From the NCBI GenBank assembly GCA_938038265.1, contig CALHRC010000055.1, positions 1 through 33,768 of the forward strand: DNA of 33,768 bases, in the 5' to 3' direction. The translations under genes and the position numbers were made by a program. This stretch comes from an uncultured bacterium (GTDB lineage: Bacteria > Spirochaetota > Leptospiria > Turneriellales > Turneriellaceae). Within the stretch, counting starts at the first letter, position 1, and each line of letters opens with the position of its first letter. The notes beneath the pieces were generated by a model, which saw nothing but the letters and a program-made list of their open reading frames with translations, made no database searches and had not been told where the DNA came from. Of the stretch, positions 1 to 7,350 are shown in pieces.

Positions 1-1503
1 GAAGGCCCCATGCCGCAGACACGTTTTGTATTGAAAAAAGCGCTTGAGCTCGGTCACAAGATCATTTTGGTGATCAATAAGATTGATAAGCCCAACTGTG
101 TTCCTTCTCAGGTGATTGATAAAACGTTTGAACTCTTCGTGGAATTACGCGCTTCAGACGAACAGATAGATTTTCCGGTAGTCTATGCTAGTGCCAAAAA
201 TGGTTATGCGGTTTATGATCCCAGCGATGAAAAGAAAGATATTGCTCCTCTATTAGAGACAATTCTGCAATATGCGCCCGATGCCAAGGGCGACCCCAAT
301 GGGAACTTTCAATTTCAGGTCACCAACCTTGATTACAATGAATACTTAGGGCGAATTTGTATTGGGCGGATTTTTAATGGCAACGTAAAAGTGGGCGATA
401 GTGTGGTGTTGTTGGGTGTCAATGATAAACATGAAACCGTGTACAGCAAGCATCGCATCACTAAGCTATTTACGTTTCTGGGGCTTAAGCGTATTGAAAC
501 AAACGAAGGGCGTTGTGGTGACATTGTTGCTATTGCCGGTATTCCTGAAATGACGATTGGTGATACTCTGTGTGGTGAGGCTAACCCCGTAGCCTTACCC
601 CGCATTGAAATTGAACCGCCAACGGTTTCTATGATGTTCATGGTCAATGATTCTCCCTTTGCCGGAAAAGAGGGTAAATGGGTGACTTCACGCAATATTC
701 GTGAACGTTTAGAAAACGAGATTAAAACTAATTTGTCATTACAAATTGAAGATTTCGGTGATTCATTTAAGGTAGCCGGGCGCGGTGAGCTGCAGCTTGC
801 TATCCTCATTGAAAACATGCGTCGCGAAGGTTTTGAGCTTGGCGTTTCAAAACCCGAAGTAATTTTCAAAATTGAAGATGGTATTAAAAAAGAACCCTAT
901 GAAGAGCTGGTAATGGATTTGCCAGAACGTTTTTCCGGGGCGGTGATACAAGAGCTTAACCGTCGCAAAGGTATTATGACCTTTCTGGAAAATCTATCAG
1001 AGACTCATATTCGCGTGAAGTATGAAATTCCCACGCGGGGCATCATCGGCTTTCGCAGCTTCTTTATGACAGAGACAAGGGGTGAGGGTACTCTTTCGAG
1101 TATCTTTCTCGAATACCGCCCTTATGCCGGGGATATATCGGGGCGTACCCGAGGTGCGATTATCAGCATGGAAAATGGCCAGGCCAATACCTATGCTCTG
1201 TTCAACATACAGGATCGGGGGGATCTCTTTATTGCTCCCCAGACTCCGGTGTATGTCGGCATGATCATTGGGTTGCATAGTAAAGATAATGATCTCGATG
1301 TAAATCCGATCCGCGAGAAGAAACTGACCAACGTGCGAGCCTCAGGTTCGGATGACGCGATGAAACTGACTCCGCCGAAAAAAATGTCTCTCGAACAGTG
1401 TCTTGATTTTCTCGAAGAAGATGAAATTCTCGAGGTAACCCCGACATCGCTACGTCTGCGCAAAAAAATTCTCAACCCTTCAATGCGTAAACGTAAGGGG
1501 TAG
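1..1503 (+). CDS. typA: Translational GTPase TypA/BipA, 3' part
   Basis: This is the C-terminal part of the ribosome-associated GTPase TypA (BipA), an EF-G relative that acts on ribosome assembly and stress adaptation. The frame is open from base 1, so the true start lies upstream. The first visible residues, EGPMPQTRFVLKKALELG, are the end of the G3/switch II region of the family. NKID (G4) follows near codon 25 and SAKNG (G5) near codon 64. After the G domain come the EF-Tu-like beta barrel (about residues 95-190), the EF-G III/V-type domains, and the TypA-specific C-terminal domain ending in the characteristic LRKKILNPSMRKRKG tail. Only the first part of the G domain is missing. The identification is secure from family motifs along the whole length. 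The downstream gene is convergent. Confidence 0.97.
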   Translation, partial: EGPMPQTRFVLKKALELGHKIILVINKIDKPNCVPSQVIDKTFELFVELRASDEQIDFPVVYASAKNGYAVYDPSDEKKDIAPLLETILQYAPDAKGDPNGNFQFQVTNLDYNEYLGRICIGRIFNGNVKVGDSVVLLGVNDKHETVYSKHRITKLFTFLGLKRIETNEGRCGDIVAIAGIPEMTIGDTLCGEANPVALPRIEIEPPTVSMMFMVNDSPFAGKEGKWVTSRNIRERLENEIKTNLSLQIEDFGDSFKVAGRGELQLAILIENMRREGFELGVSKPEVIFKIEDGIKKEPYEELVMDLPERFSGAVIQELNRRKGIMTFLENLSETHIRVKYEIPTRGIIGFRSFFMTETRGEGTLSSIFLEYRPYAGDISGRTRGAIISMENGQANTYALFNIQDRGDLFIAPQTPVYVGMIIGLHSKDNDLDVNPIREKKLTNVRASGSDDAMKLTPPKKMSLEQCLDFLEEDEILEVTPTSLRLRKKILNPSMRKRKG

Positions 1504-1561
1504 TCTTTATGTTTCGGTTAATATCGAAAAATAATGTCATCTAGATATGCAAGCATAAAGA
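1504..1561. other. Nested inverted repeats after typA
   Basis: Directly after the typA stop, TCTTTATG (1504-1511) is matched by CATAAAGA (1554-1561). Inside this pair, TTTCG (1512-1516) is matched by CGAAA (1525-1529). The arms could form a branched hairpin at the end of the typA transcript. There is no clear run of T after the outer stem, so it is not a textbook intrinsic terminator. It may still define the end of typA against the convergent gene. Confidence 0.3.
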
Positions 1562-1593
1562 TTTAAAATGTATTCAGGCGTTTACCCAAAAAA

Positions 1594-2130
1594 TCAAGTC
1601 GGGTTCTGTAGCCATGAAATTAGGCCCGGCAGGTATTTGCTGTCAGCATAGCGGTTTTTAAAAAGATTCGTCAGATATTGTACATTGCTGTCCACCTTAT
1701 TCCCTGCTTTTGCATAGAATGCTTTGATCAATAGCAGGTGGGATTGTTGGGAAAGGTCTTTATCACTCTTTTCGGCAAAGGCAGATTTGCGCAGATAAAT
1801 AATGGCTTCTTCATAGCGTCCCATCTCCAGATAACCATTACCTCGCAGATGATTGAGTTGTTGCTCCTGTTTCTGATTTAGACCGGAAAGTTGAAGACCT
1901 TGGGCGGCGCTCCACACTGTTTCTGCTAGGCGACCAGCTAACAGGGCGCGTGAAGAAAATTCTATGTAGCTCTCCGCCGGACATTTGGGTGTCTGCCGCA
2001 GTTGACGGTAAGACTCCGCCAGATTGGTTTTTTTATTCCAGTCATTTGGGCAGGTATAAAGAGAATTACCGAGGCTAAATAAAGCAGTCATTATAACGCT
2101 CAGCAATGCTCTTGAGGTAATGCCCCCCAT
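1594..2130 (-). CDS. Exported TPR-like protein of unknown function
   Basis: This 178-residue protein begins with a hydrophobic segment (about residues 7-24, ALLSVIMTALFSLGNSLY) that looks like a signal peptide or a single membrane anchor. A cysteine follows soon after it, but there is no convincing lipobox. The central part (about residues 55-130) is helical with tetratricopeptide-type spacing. The clearest unit is LRGNGYLEMGRYEEAIIYLRKSA, shown here by its key residues G-Y-L, G-R-Y-E-E-A and L-R-K-A. TPR proteins usually hold partner proteins, so a periplasmic scaffold or assembly role is possible, but this is inference. It runs convergently to typA and divergently from the peptidase gene, so it is a single-gene unit. 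No specific family was recognised. Confidence 0.7.
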   Translation of the reverse strand: MGGITSRALLSVIMTALFSLGNSLYTCPNDWNKKTNLAESYRQLRQTPKCPAESYIEFSSRALLAGRLAETVWSAAQGLQLSGLNQKQEQQLNHLRGNGYLEMGRYEEAIIYLRKSAFAEKSDKDLSQQSHLLLIKAFYAKAGNKVDSNVQYLTNLFKNRYADSKYLPGLISWLQNPT

Positions 2131-2227
2131 ACTTTAACTTCGGGCGACTGTCCGCTAAACTTGAGGTGAGGGGCTGTCATACGTATTTGCTGTTGACCCA
2201 CTGAAGCGGGATGTGGTGCCTGTCGCC

Positions 2228-3901
2228 ATGCACTTTACTGAGATGAAATATGAACGACCTGATTTCTCCGCACTCGAAAAAGAGATGAAAAATTATCTTC
2301 AGGCATTTCGCAACGCGGGGGATATTTATGCTGCTGAAGAAGCTATGAATCAGGTGAATAGAATTCGCAATTATATCAGTACTATGAGTTCTCTAACTCA
2401 TGTTCGCTTTACCATGAATACTGCGGATTCTTTCTATGCCGCAGAACAGGATTATTTTGATGAGCACTCTGCCAAGCTTGAAGAGTTGACTAACAATTGG
2501 TACCGGGAATTATTACAGTCAAAATTTGCCGGGCAGTTAAAAAATAAATATGGGCAACAGCTCTTTGCTCTTGCTGAAGTCACGGTTAAGACCTATACAT
2601 CCGCCATTGCTGAAGATATAAACGAAGAAAGCCGATTGCGCACCAAATACACCAAATTGTTGTCAGGTGCCAGAATTCAATTTGATGGCAAAGAGTTGTC
2701 GCTCTCACAACTAGCGCCCTATGCCAGCCATGTCGATCGTGAGGTAAGACGGGGTGCGCTGGAAGCCAAGTATGATTATTTCGCGACCCATGGCGCCGAG
2801 TTGGATGAAATTTATGACGCAATGGTGAAGGTGCGCACCCGCATGGCCCGTACTTTAGGTTATGCCAACTTCATACAGTTAGGTTACGATCGTCTGGGAC
2901 GTACTGGCTATGGCCCGGCGGACGTCGCACAGTTTCGTCAGAATATTTTTGAAAATTTCGTGCTGTTGGCACAGAAATTCATTGCAGCCCAGAAAGACAG
3001 ACTGCAGTTAGCCGAGCTGCTCTATTATGATGAGCCTTTGAAATTCAAAGATGGTAACCCCGTGCCGAAAGGTAAAGAAGAAGAACTGGTAACGGCCGCG
3101 CGCCAAATGTACACAGACATGTCACCCGAAACTGCAGAGTTTATCGCCATTTTGTTTGACCGAGGACTTACGGATCTGACCGCCAGAAAAGATAAAGCAG
3201 GGGGTGGATATTGTACTTTTTTTCCTGATTACCGCTTACCATTTATCTTCGCCAACTTTAATGGTACCCAACACGATGTGGAAGTATTAACGCATGAAAT
3301 AGGCCATGCTTTCCAGATGTATATGAGCCGCAGTTTTGATATCCCCGAATACTGGTACCCCACCCTGGAAGCCTGCGAAATACATTCGATGTCGATGGAG
3401 TTTCTCACCTATCCCTATATGGATCTCTTTTTTAAAGAAGATACCGAAAAATTTCGCCAGTCGCATTTGGCTGACGCAATTATTTTTCTGCCTTATGCCG
3501 CTCTGGTAGATGAATTCCAGCATGAGGTCTATGCTTTGCCTGAACTCTCGCCTAAAGAACGGCGGCAAATGTTCCGGCAGTGTGAAAAAAAATACCTGCC
3601 CCACCGGAATTATGCTGGTAATGACTTTCTGGAGCAGGGCGGTTATTGGCAGCAGCAGTCACATATCTATGGCACTCCATTTTATTATATTGACTATGCG
3701 TTAGCCCAAATCTGCGCCCTGCAATTTTATTTCAAATCGCGCCGCGACAGTGACGATGCCTGGCAATGTTACCTGAAACTGTGTCGGGCGGGTGGTTCGC
3801 TATCTTTTCCCGAATTGGTGGCGCTATCCGGGCTATTTTTGCCGTTTGACCCTGCCGGAAGTCGAAAAGTCGCTGCTGAGGTGCGTGAACTGGCAAAATA
3901 G
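2228..3901 (+). CDS. M3-family oligoendopeptidase (PepF-like)
   Basis: This is a cytoplasmic zinc metallopeptidase of family M3 that trims short peptides. The gluzincin motif HEIGH is at residues 356-360 (zinc ligands H356 and H360, catalytic E357). The third ligand is expected in ACEIHSMSMEF, at E384. The length of 557 residues matches the PepF/M3B group. The frame is open from a GTG at 2213, but I chose the ATG at 2228. The resulting start, MHFTEMKYERPD, matches the usual N-terminus of this family (M-x-F-x-E-x-x-YERPD). No strong ribosome binding site is visible. The next gene begins on the base after the stop codon, so the two are probably translated together. The exact substrate cannot be told from sequence. 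Confidence 0.93.
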   Translation: MHFTEMKYERPDFSALEKEMKNYLQAFRNAGDIYAAEEAMNQVNRIRNYISTMSSLTHVRFTMNTADSFYAAEQDYFDEHSAKLEELTNNWYRELLQSKFAGQLKNKYGQQLFALAEVTVKTYTSAIAEDINEESRLRTKYTKLLSGARIQFDGKELSLSQLAPYASHVDREVRRGALEAKYDYFATHGAELDEIYDAMVKVRTRMARTLGYANFIQLGYDRLGRTGYGPADVAQFRQNIFENFVLLAQKFIAAQKDRLQLAELLYYDEPLKFKDGNPVPKGKEEELVTAARQMYTDMSPETAEFIAILFDRGLTDLTARKDKAGGGYCTFFPDYRLPFIFANFNGTQHDVEVLTHEIGHAFQMYMSRSFDIPEYWYPTLEACEIHSMSMEFLTYPYMDLFFKEDTEKFRQSHLADAIIFLPYAALVDEFQHEVYALPELSPKERRQMFRQCEKKYLPHRNYAGNDFLEQGGYWQQQSHIYGTPFYYIDYALAQICALQFYFKSRRDSDDAWQCYLKLCRAGGSLSFPELVALSGLFLPFDPAGSRKVAAEVRELAK

Positions 3902-4633
3902 ATGTTACCACCATTGTCTGAATTCTTACAACAGATAAGAGAAGAGCAGCATTCTCAGTCTGATTTTTTTGCCGCATTGGTGAAGATCATTCGTTATGCG
4001 GGACCGGGTCGTCTGTTGCCGGCTTTTTTCCCGGAGGCTGCTACCATTTGGGCTAATACCTGTTATGCTGCGTCTGAACCGGGCTGGAAAGGTAGTTACA
4101 AAAATATCTCAACGCGACTTGAAAAAAAAGAGGGGGGATGGCATATTACCGGCAGCAAAGATTTTGTCCCTCAAGCAGAAAACATTATATGTCTGGCGAA
4201 ATATCAGGCAAAGCCCGTTTTAATTCTACTGCCCTTTTCTTCACTAAAGAATCTCAAACCGTTGACCAGCCAGGGAATGCCCTGGCCAACCCGCCAGGGT
4301 CTGTTTAGGCACTACCGGGCAACGCTGGATAGTCAGGTGCCTGAAGAGTTTGTCAGATTTCCACGCCAGCGGGATTTTCTTCTCTTAAGCGCCAAAATTC
4401 CGGTGACGGAATTTATTGGTTTTGTGTGGTTATTGCTCATCAGTGAAACACTGGCAGATGCCGAGGCGCTTGAAAAATTTTCTGAAGTTCTGGGCCAGCC
4501 AGAGAAAATTATTTTGGCAACCGCGAGAGAAATGTTCCGGGAAAAGCGCCGGCAGAATTCTCTGCCCGCAGAAATTTTGCCGCATTTAGAGCCACTATGG
4601 GCGCTGTATGATCGTACCGGGGGTCCTGGGTAG
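3902..4633 (+). CDS. Acyl-CoA-dehydrogenase-like protein, short and divergent
   Basis: This 243-residue protein resembles the middle part of acyl-CoA dehydrogenases. Around residues 57-100 it carries ASEPGWKGS, then GGWHITGSKDFV and an alternating hydrophobic strand. This is laid out like the family segment TEPGAGSD ... GDGWVLNGEKTFI. The usual N-terminal helices are reduced and the C-terminal helical domain with the catalytic base is absent or unrecognisable. The full family is about 380 residues, so this is a truncated or strongly diverged relative that probably lacks dehydrogenase activity. Its ATG follows the peptidase stop with no gap (TAGATG), which implies translational coupling. It could be an adaptor or a decaying gene. 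The frame is intact, which argues for function. The family assignment is tentative. Confidence 0.6.
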   Translation: MLPPLSEFLQQIREEQHSQSDFFAALVKIIRYAGPGRLLPAFFPEAATIWANTCYAASEPGWKGSYKNISTRLEKKEGGWHITGSKDFVPQAENIICLAKYQAKPVLILLPFSSLKNLKPLTSQGMPWPTRQGLFRHYRATLDSQVPEEFVRFPRQRDFLLLSAKIPVTEFIGFVWLLLISETLADAEALEKFSEVLGQPEKIILATAREMFREKRRQNSLPAEILPHLEPLWALYDRTGGPG

Positions 4634-4653
4634 CTATGGAATTCCTTACCAGT

Positions 4654-4673
4654 GTTCTTAGGATTCTAAGAAC
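4654..4673. other. Perfect 8-bp hairpin
   Basis: GTTCTTAG (4654-4661) and CTAAGAAC (4666-4673) form a perfect stem with a four-base loop, 20 bases after the stop of the acyl-CoA-dehydrogenase-like gene. No T tract follows. A second AT-rich hairpin, TTTTTAGTTACTAAAAA, lies at 4709-4725. Confidence 0.45.
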
Positions 4674-4794
4674 TAAAGTAGCTGCGGTGCGCCCGCTTTA
4701 CCCTTAGGTTTTTAGTTACTAAAAACTTGCATTATGTCGCCTGACGGATGGTTTTTAGGTGGGGAATTCCCTATTAAGCTTATGGAATTTGATA

Positions 4795-4826
4795 CTCTGT
4801 TACGGAATTCCTGAACAGAGTTTTTT
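4795..4826 (+). terminator. Intrinsic terminator built around GGAATTCC
   Basis: CTCTGTT (4795-4801) pairs with AACAGAG (4814-4820). The loop region contains the self-complementary GGAATTCC (4804-4811), separated from the outer stem by AC/TG mismatches. Six T follow at 4821-4826. The hairpin plus T run is a good rho-independent terminator for the plus-strand peptidase transcript, although it sits about 160 bases after the last stop codon. Confidence 0.65.
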
Positions 4827-4876
4827 CCTGTAGTAATAAATTTCATATTCCGGCGTGTCTTACATAAAGCAAAGCC

Positions 4877-4902
4877 GGGGGCGGGAGCCCCCTTTACTTT
4901 TT
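4877..4902 (+). terminator. GC-rich terminator-like hairpin
   Basis: GGGGGC (4877-4882) and GCCCCC (4887-4892) form a six-bp GC stem with a GGGA loop, followed by TTTACTTTTT. This is a second terminator candidate about 50 bases after the first, reading in the plus direction. Confidence 0.55.
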
Positions 4903-5135
4903 GGTGGGCAATTTCCTATCTTAATGTTCTGGAATTCCTGAACAAAAAAGAGGTGCGGATGCTGCTGCCGTTCCAGTTAGCCCCTGTGGCCATCAAACAG
5001 CAGGCAGCGGTAGTAGTTGGGGAGCAAAGCCAGAGCGGCGCAGAAGGAGCAGGATAGTCAGAAGGGATATTTTCATATCTCAAGGCAGACTATGAAACGA
5101 AAAGGCAAGCTGCACCGTCAATTTGTCTGAATGTA

Positions 5136-5154
5136 CCCGGCGTTGCCCGCCGGG
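5136..5154. other. GC-rich hairpin downstream of hsp20
   Basis: CCCGGCG (5136-5142) pairs perfectly with CGCCGGG (5148-5154) over a five-base loop. It lies immediately 3' of the hsp20 stop on the minus strand. No T run follows in either direction, so it may stabilise the 3' end rather than terminate alone. Confidence 0.4.
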
Positions 5155-5160
5155 GATGGA

Positions 5161-5676
5161 TCAGCCTTCCTTGACTTCAATTTTTTTGGCGTTTTGTTGC
5201 GCTTGTTGGGTTTTCGGCAGTACGACAGTAAGCACACCATTTTTGAAAGTGGCATCTATCTTGCCGAAGTCAATTTCCTGGGGGAGGGCGATTACCCGAC
5301 GGAAGCTGCCGTAAGAGCTTTCTAACAAATGAACTTTTTCTTTTTCTTCTTTTTTTTCATATTTTTTTTCACCTTCAATGACCAGGGCATTGTCGGTGTG
5401 GGTAATCGAAATGTCTTTTTTGTCAAGACCGGGCATCTCGGCAGTTATCGTTATTTCTTTATCGGTTTCTTTGATATTGACAGTAGGGATGAATTGTCGC
5501 AGGTATTTTTCTGTGTCGGTTAGAAAAGGACGCATACTCTGCAGACCGGAGTCCCAGCGGGTTACGGCATCGCCGAAGATGCGGTTCATATCGTTCTGTA
5601 AGCTGTTTATGCGAGCAATCATGTCGTTCCACAACTGCTCACGGTTTTCTTTAGAAAAAGGGGTCATCTCAAACAT
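5161..5676 (-). CDS. Small heat shock protein (Hsp20/alpha-crystallin)
   Basis: This is an ATP-independent holdase chaperone that binds unfolding proteins in the cytoplasm. It has 171 residues. An N-terminal helical arm (about 1-60) is followed by the alpha-crystallin domain (about 62-155), with the family signatures ITAEMPGLDKKDI, GSFRRVIALP and FKNGVLTVVLPK. A charged KKYEKKEEKEK loop lies within the domain. The C-terminal tail ends KKIEVKEG and lacks an obvious IxI/V motif. The start is well set by AAGGAG on the minus strand (5688-5683), seven bases before the ATG. A plausible promoter with a CIRCE-like half-site lies upstream. It is transcribed divergently from the next gene and appears monocistronic. 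Confidence 0.95.
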   Translation of the reverse strand: MFEMTPFSKENREQLWNDMIARINSLQNDMNRIFGDAVTRWDSGLQSMRPFLTDTEKYLRQFIPTVNIKETDKEITITAEMPGLDKKDISITHTDNALVIEGEKKYEKKEEKEKVHLLESSYGSFRRVIALPQEIDFGKIDATFKNGVLTVVLPKTQQAQQNAKKIEVKEG

Positions 5677-5713
5677 AGTATTCTCCTTGGAGTGAAATGT
5701 TTATTTCGTGTAA

Positions 5714-5740
5714 ATTCTACAAGAGTGCTGACTTTGACAA
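5714..5740 (-). promoter_or_regulatory. Candidate hsp20 promoter with CIRCE-like half-site
   Basis: On the minus strand, TTGTCA (5740-5735) and TAGAAT (5719-5714) are separated by 15 bases. Between them lies TCAGCACTC (5731-5723), one mismatch from the left half of the HrcA operator CIRCE (TTAGCACTC). The expected right half, GAGTGCTAA, is not present. Heat-shock control is therefore only suggested. Confidence 0.4.
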
Positions 5741-5797
5741 TCCATTTTTTTATCGACCCCTCCCAGGCAATGCCGATTATGTCCCGTGACGGGTGCA

Positions 5798-6466
5798 ATG
5801 AGCAGATTTCTGATTTTTTTTCTTATGGTTGGATTGACCGGCCTTGCTGGTTTAGCGGCGCGCGGGTCGGTTATTGATATGCCGCGCAAATCGCCTGAAG
5901 AAGCTGCCGAGCAGGTTAAATTGTCGCTTAAGAAAATTGGTGCGGCTTATAAAGAAAATGATGAGACCAATGGTTTCAGCTACCGTTATGACACCCTTTG
6001 GTATTCGCCGTATTCATTCAGCGTGTATGTCGGTTCTTTTCAAGAAGGCAAAACCGTGGTTAGGGTAGATTCATCCGCTAATATGGAAAAAGCAATTGCG
6101 GATGTCATTTACCAGGACGCTGAACTGGGCACCTTTGAGAAAACGTATGGTGGCAAGAGCTGGCTTTTAGGCGATACTCTGACGATTATTTCTCCTTTTT
6201 TTGGTTATCTGTATGGTAACATAGATTCGCCGTTTGCCGCGCGTAATTATGGGTTCAAAAGTCTTTTGTACTTGGGAATAGATGCTTTTTTATTGTGGGT
6301 GGGTGGCAAGACTTTCTTCACTCATGGGTTTGATCCGTTTGATCGCGGTTTGTTGTGGACGGGGATTCTCATGGGAAGTTATCGCTTGGTGGTATTGCCT
6401 GGTTTTCACATGGGTTATGTGGCGCAAGATCGTCTGGTGAATCTTAAATATACCTTTCGTTTTTGA
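5798..6466 (+). CDS. Predicted exported/membrane protein, unknown function
   Basis: This 222-residue protein starts with a typical signal sequence (MSRFLIFFLMVGLTGLAGLAARG). Residues about 30-110 form a soluble part with mixed charge (YRYDTLWYSPYSFSVYVGSF). The second half has two or three hydrophobic stretches (about 130-145, 160-178 and 187-205) and ends in the aromatic NLKYTFRF. That end fits either an outer-membrane strand or a membrane-embedded tail. The frame is open from a GTG at 5786, but the ATG at 5798 gives the natural signal peptide. The 5' region is shared divergently with hsp20. The next gene starts ten bases after the stop, so the two may form an operon. No family was recognised. 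Confidence 0.7.
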   Translation: MSRFLIFFLMVGLTGLAGLAARGSVIDMPRKSPEEAAEQVKLSLKKIGAAYKENDETNGFSYRYDTLWYSPYSFSVYVGSFQEGKTVVRVDSSANMEKAIADVIYQDAELGTFEKTYGGKSWLLGDTLTIISPFFGYLYGNIDSPFAARNYGFKSLLYLGIDAFLLWVGGKTFFTHGFDPFDRGLLWTGILMGSYRLVVLPGFHMGYVAQDRLVNLKYTFRF

Positions 6467-6475
6467 ACAGCTACA

Positions 6476-7339
6476 ATGAACAAAACGCAAGATTACCTTA
6501 GGGCGCTTGCCGAACCTTTGCGGCTGCGTATTCTCTATTTACTTCGCCAAACCCCGCTTTCTGTGAGTGAGCTAACCCAAGTGCTTGCGGTATCGCAACC
6601 TAATGTCAGCCATCATCTTAAAGCCTTGCGTGGGTTACAATTAGTTGACTCTACCCGCCAGGGGACAGTGACATATTATTTTTCACCGGCTGAAGCCCCT
6701 TTGCCGGAGCAGGTACAATCTTTTTTTGGGCCGCTTTGGTTAAACCTACCAACTGTCGCATTGGAGCTTGAAGAGGTCCACTCTGACCGGGAGCGTTTAG
6801 CGCTGGTACTGAGCAAGCGCGGCGCCGAAGCCGATCATAAGGTGTGGGAGTTATGGCGTTCATTGCAGCCAGACATCCCATTTACTCGGGAAGTTTTGTT
6901 AAACGGCTTACCGCGCGCTGCATTGGCGGTGGATATCGGTTGCGGTGACGGCAATTTTCTTAATTTACTGCGTGATAGTCACCATACGGTAATTGGTTTA
7001 GACATTTCTTCTAAACAGCTGGCTCTGGCGCAGCAGAGCCATCCTGCTCTGCTGTTGCAGGCAGACGCAGTCAAGCTGCCGTTGCGTGATGGGGTTGCTA
7101 CTTCAGTTTATTTGCGTATGACCTTACAGTTTATTCCAGATGGCACAGCGGCTTTGCGGGAAGCCTGGCGTTTGGTGGCTGTTGGCGGCTGTCTTTCGGT
7201 GATCGATTCAGCGCGGGTAGGATTGCTTTCAAGCACTCCTAATGCTGCCGAGGTAGGGCGGCTTTTTTCAGGGGGTCACTTGCGCCATTACCGCCGGGAA
7301 GGGTCGTTATTTCTGCTGTCGGTGGAACGCAGGCAATGA
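6476..7339 (+). CDS. ArsR-type winged helix fused to SAM methyltransferase
   Basis: This 287-residue protein has two domains. Residues 1-75 are an ArsR-family winged helix: ALAEPLRLRILYLLRQ, then SVSELTQVLAVSQPNVSHHLKALRG as recognition helix region, then the beta wing. The classical cysteine metal site (ELCVCDL) is replaced by SVSELTQV, so metal sensing by that site is unlikely. Residues about 145-250 are a class I methyltransferase. Motif I is DIGCGDGNF, an acidic residue ends strand 2 (GLDIS), and ADAVKLPLRDG is motif II-like. Such fusions are known in bacteria and are often annotated as ArsR family/methyltransferase. The substrate is unknown. It could be a regulator controlled by SAM or a small substrate. 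It is ten bases downstream of the preceding gene. Confidence 0.88.
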   Translation: MNKTQDYLRALAEPLRLRILYLLRQTPLSVSELTQVLAVSQPNVSHHLKALRGLQLVDSTRQGTVTYYFSPAEAPLPEQVQSFFGPLWLNLPTVALELEEVHSDRERLALVLSKRGAEADHKVWELWRSLQPDIPFTREVLLNGLPRAALAVDIGCGDGNFLNLLRDSHHTVIGLDISSKQLALAQQSHPALLLQADAVKLPLRDGVATSVYLRMTLQFIPDGTAALREAWRLVAVGGCLSVIDSARVGLLSSTPNAAEVGRLFSGGHLRHYRREGSLFLLSVERRQ

Positions 7340-7350
7340 GTGATTTTGCT

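Larger units (their letters stand above)
4638..4944. repeat. GGAATTCC repeat cluster
   Basis: GGAATTCC occurs at 4638-4645, 4763-4770, 4804-4811 and 4931-4938, so the spacings are 125, 41 and 127. The last two copies share GGAATTCCTGAACA (4804-4817 and 4931-4944). A longer degenerate direct repeat is also visible. About 39 bases from 4752 align with about 40 bases from 4897, both reading TTTTT, then GTGGG, AATT, CCTAT, TTAA and TGGAATT. This suggests an old duplication of a palindromic unit. Confidence 0.6.
4634..5160. other. Gene-free, palindrome-rich spacer
   Basis: I see no credible gene in these 527 bases between the acyl-CoA-dehydrogenase-like gene and hsp20. The stretch holds four GGAATTCC copies, at least five short hairpins and a degenerate direct repeat, each listed separately. 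A 27-codon minus-strand frame at 4993-5076 starts with a hydrophobic leader-like stretch but then stops. It reads more like a decayed lipoprotein start than a gene. Confidence 0.6.

Noticed and set aside
4993-5076. Minus-strand 27-codon frame beginning with a hydrophobic leader
   Set aside because: It starts like a signal peptide (MKISLLTILLLL) but then changes to an unlikely sequence and stops. A one-base shift would give a lipoprotein-like continuation (CAALALLPNYYR) that also ends soon. At most it is a decayed gene.
5329-5523. Phe-rich plus-strand frame opposite hsp20
   Set aside because: It is the complement of the Lys/Glu-rich loop of Hsp20 and has no independent support.
5705-5731. Complete CIRCE element
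   Set aside because: Only one nine-base half matches. The sequence at the correct nine-base spacing does not match the second half.
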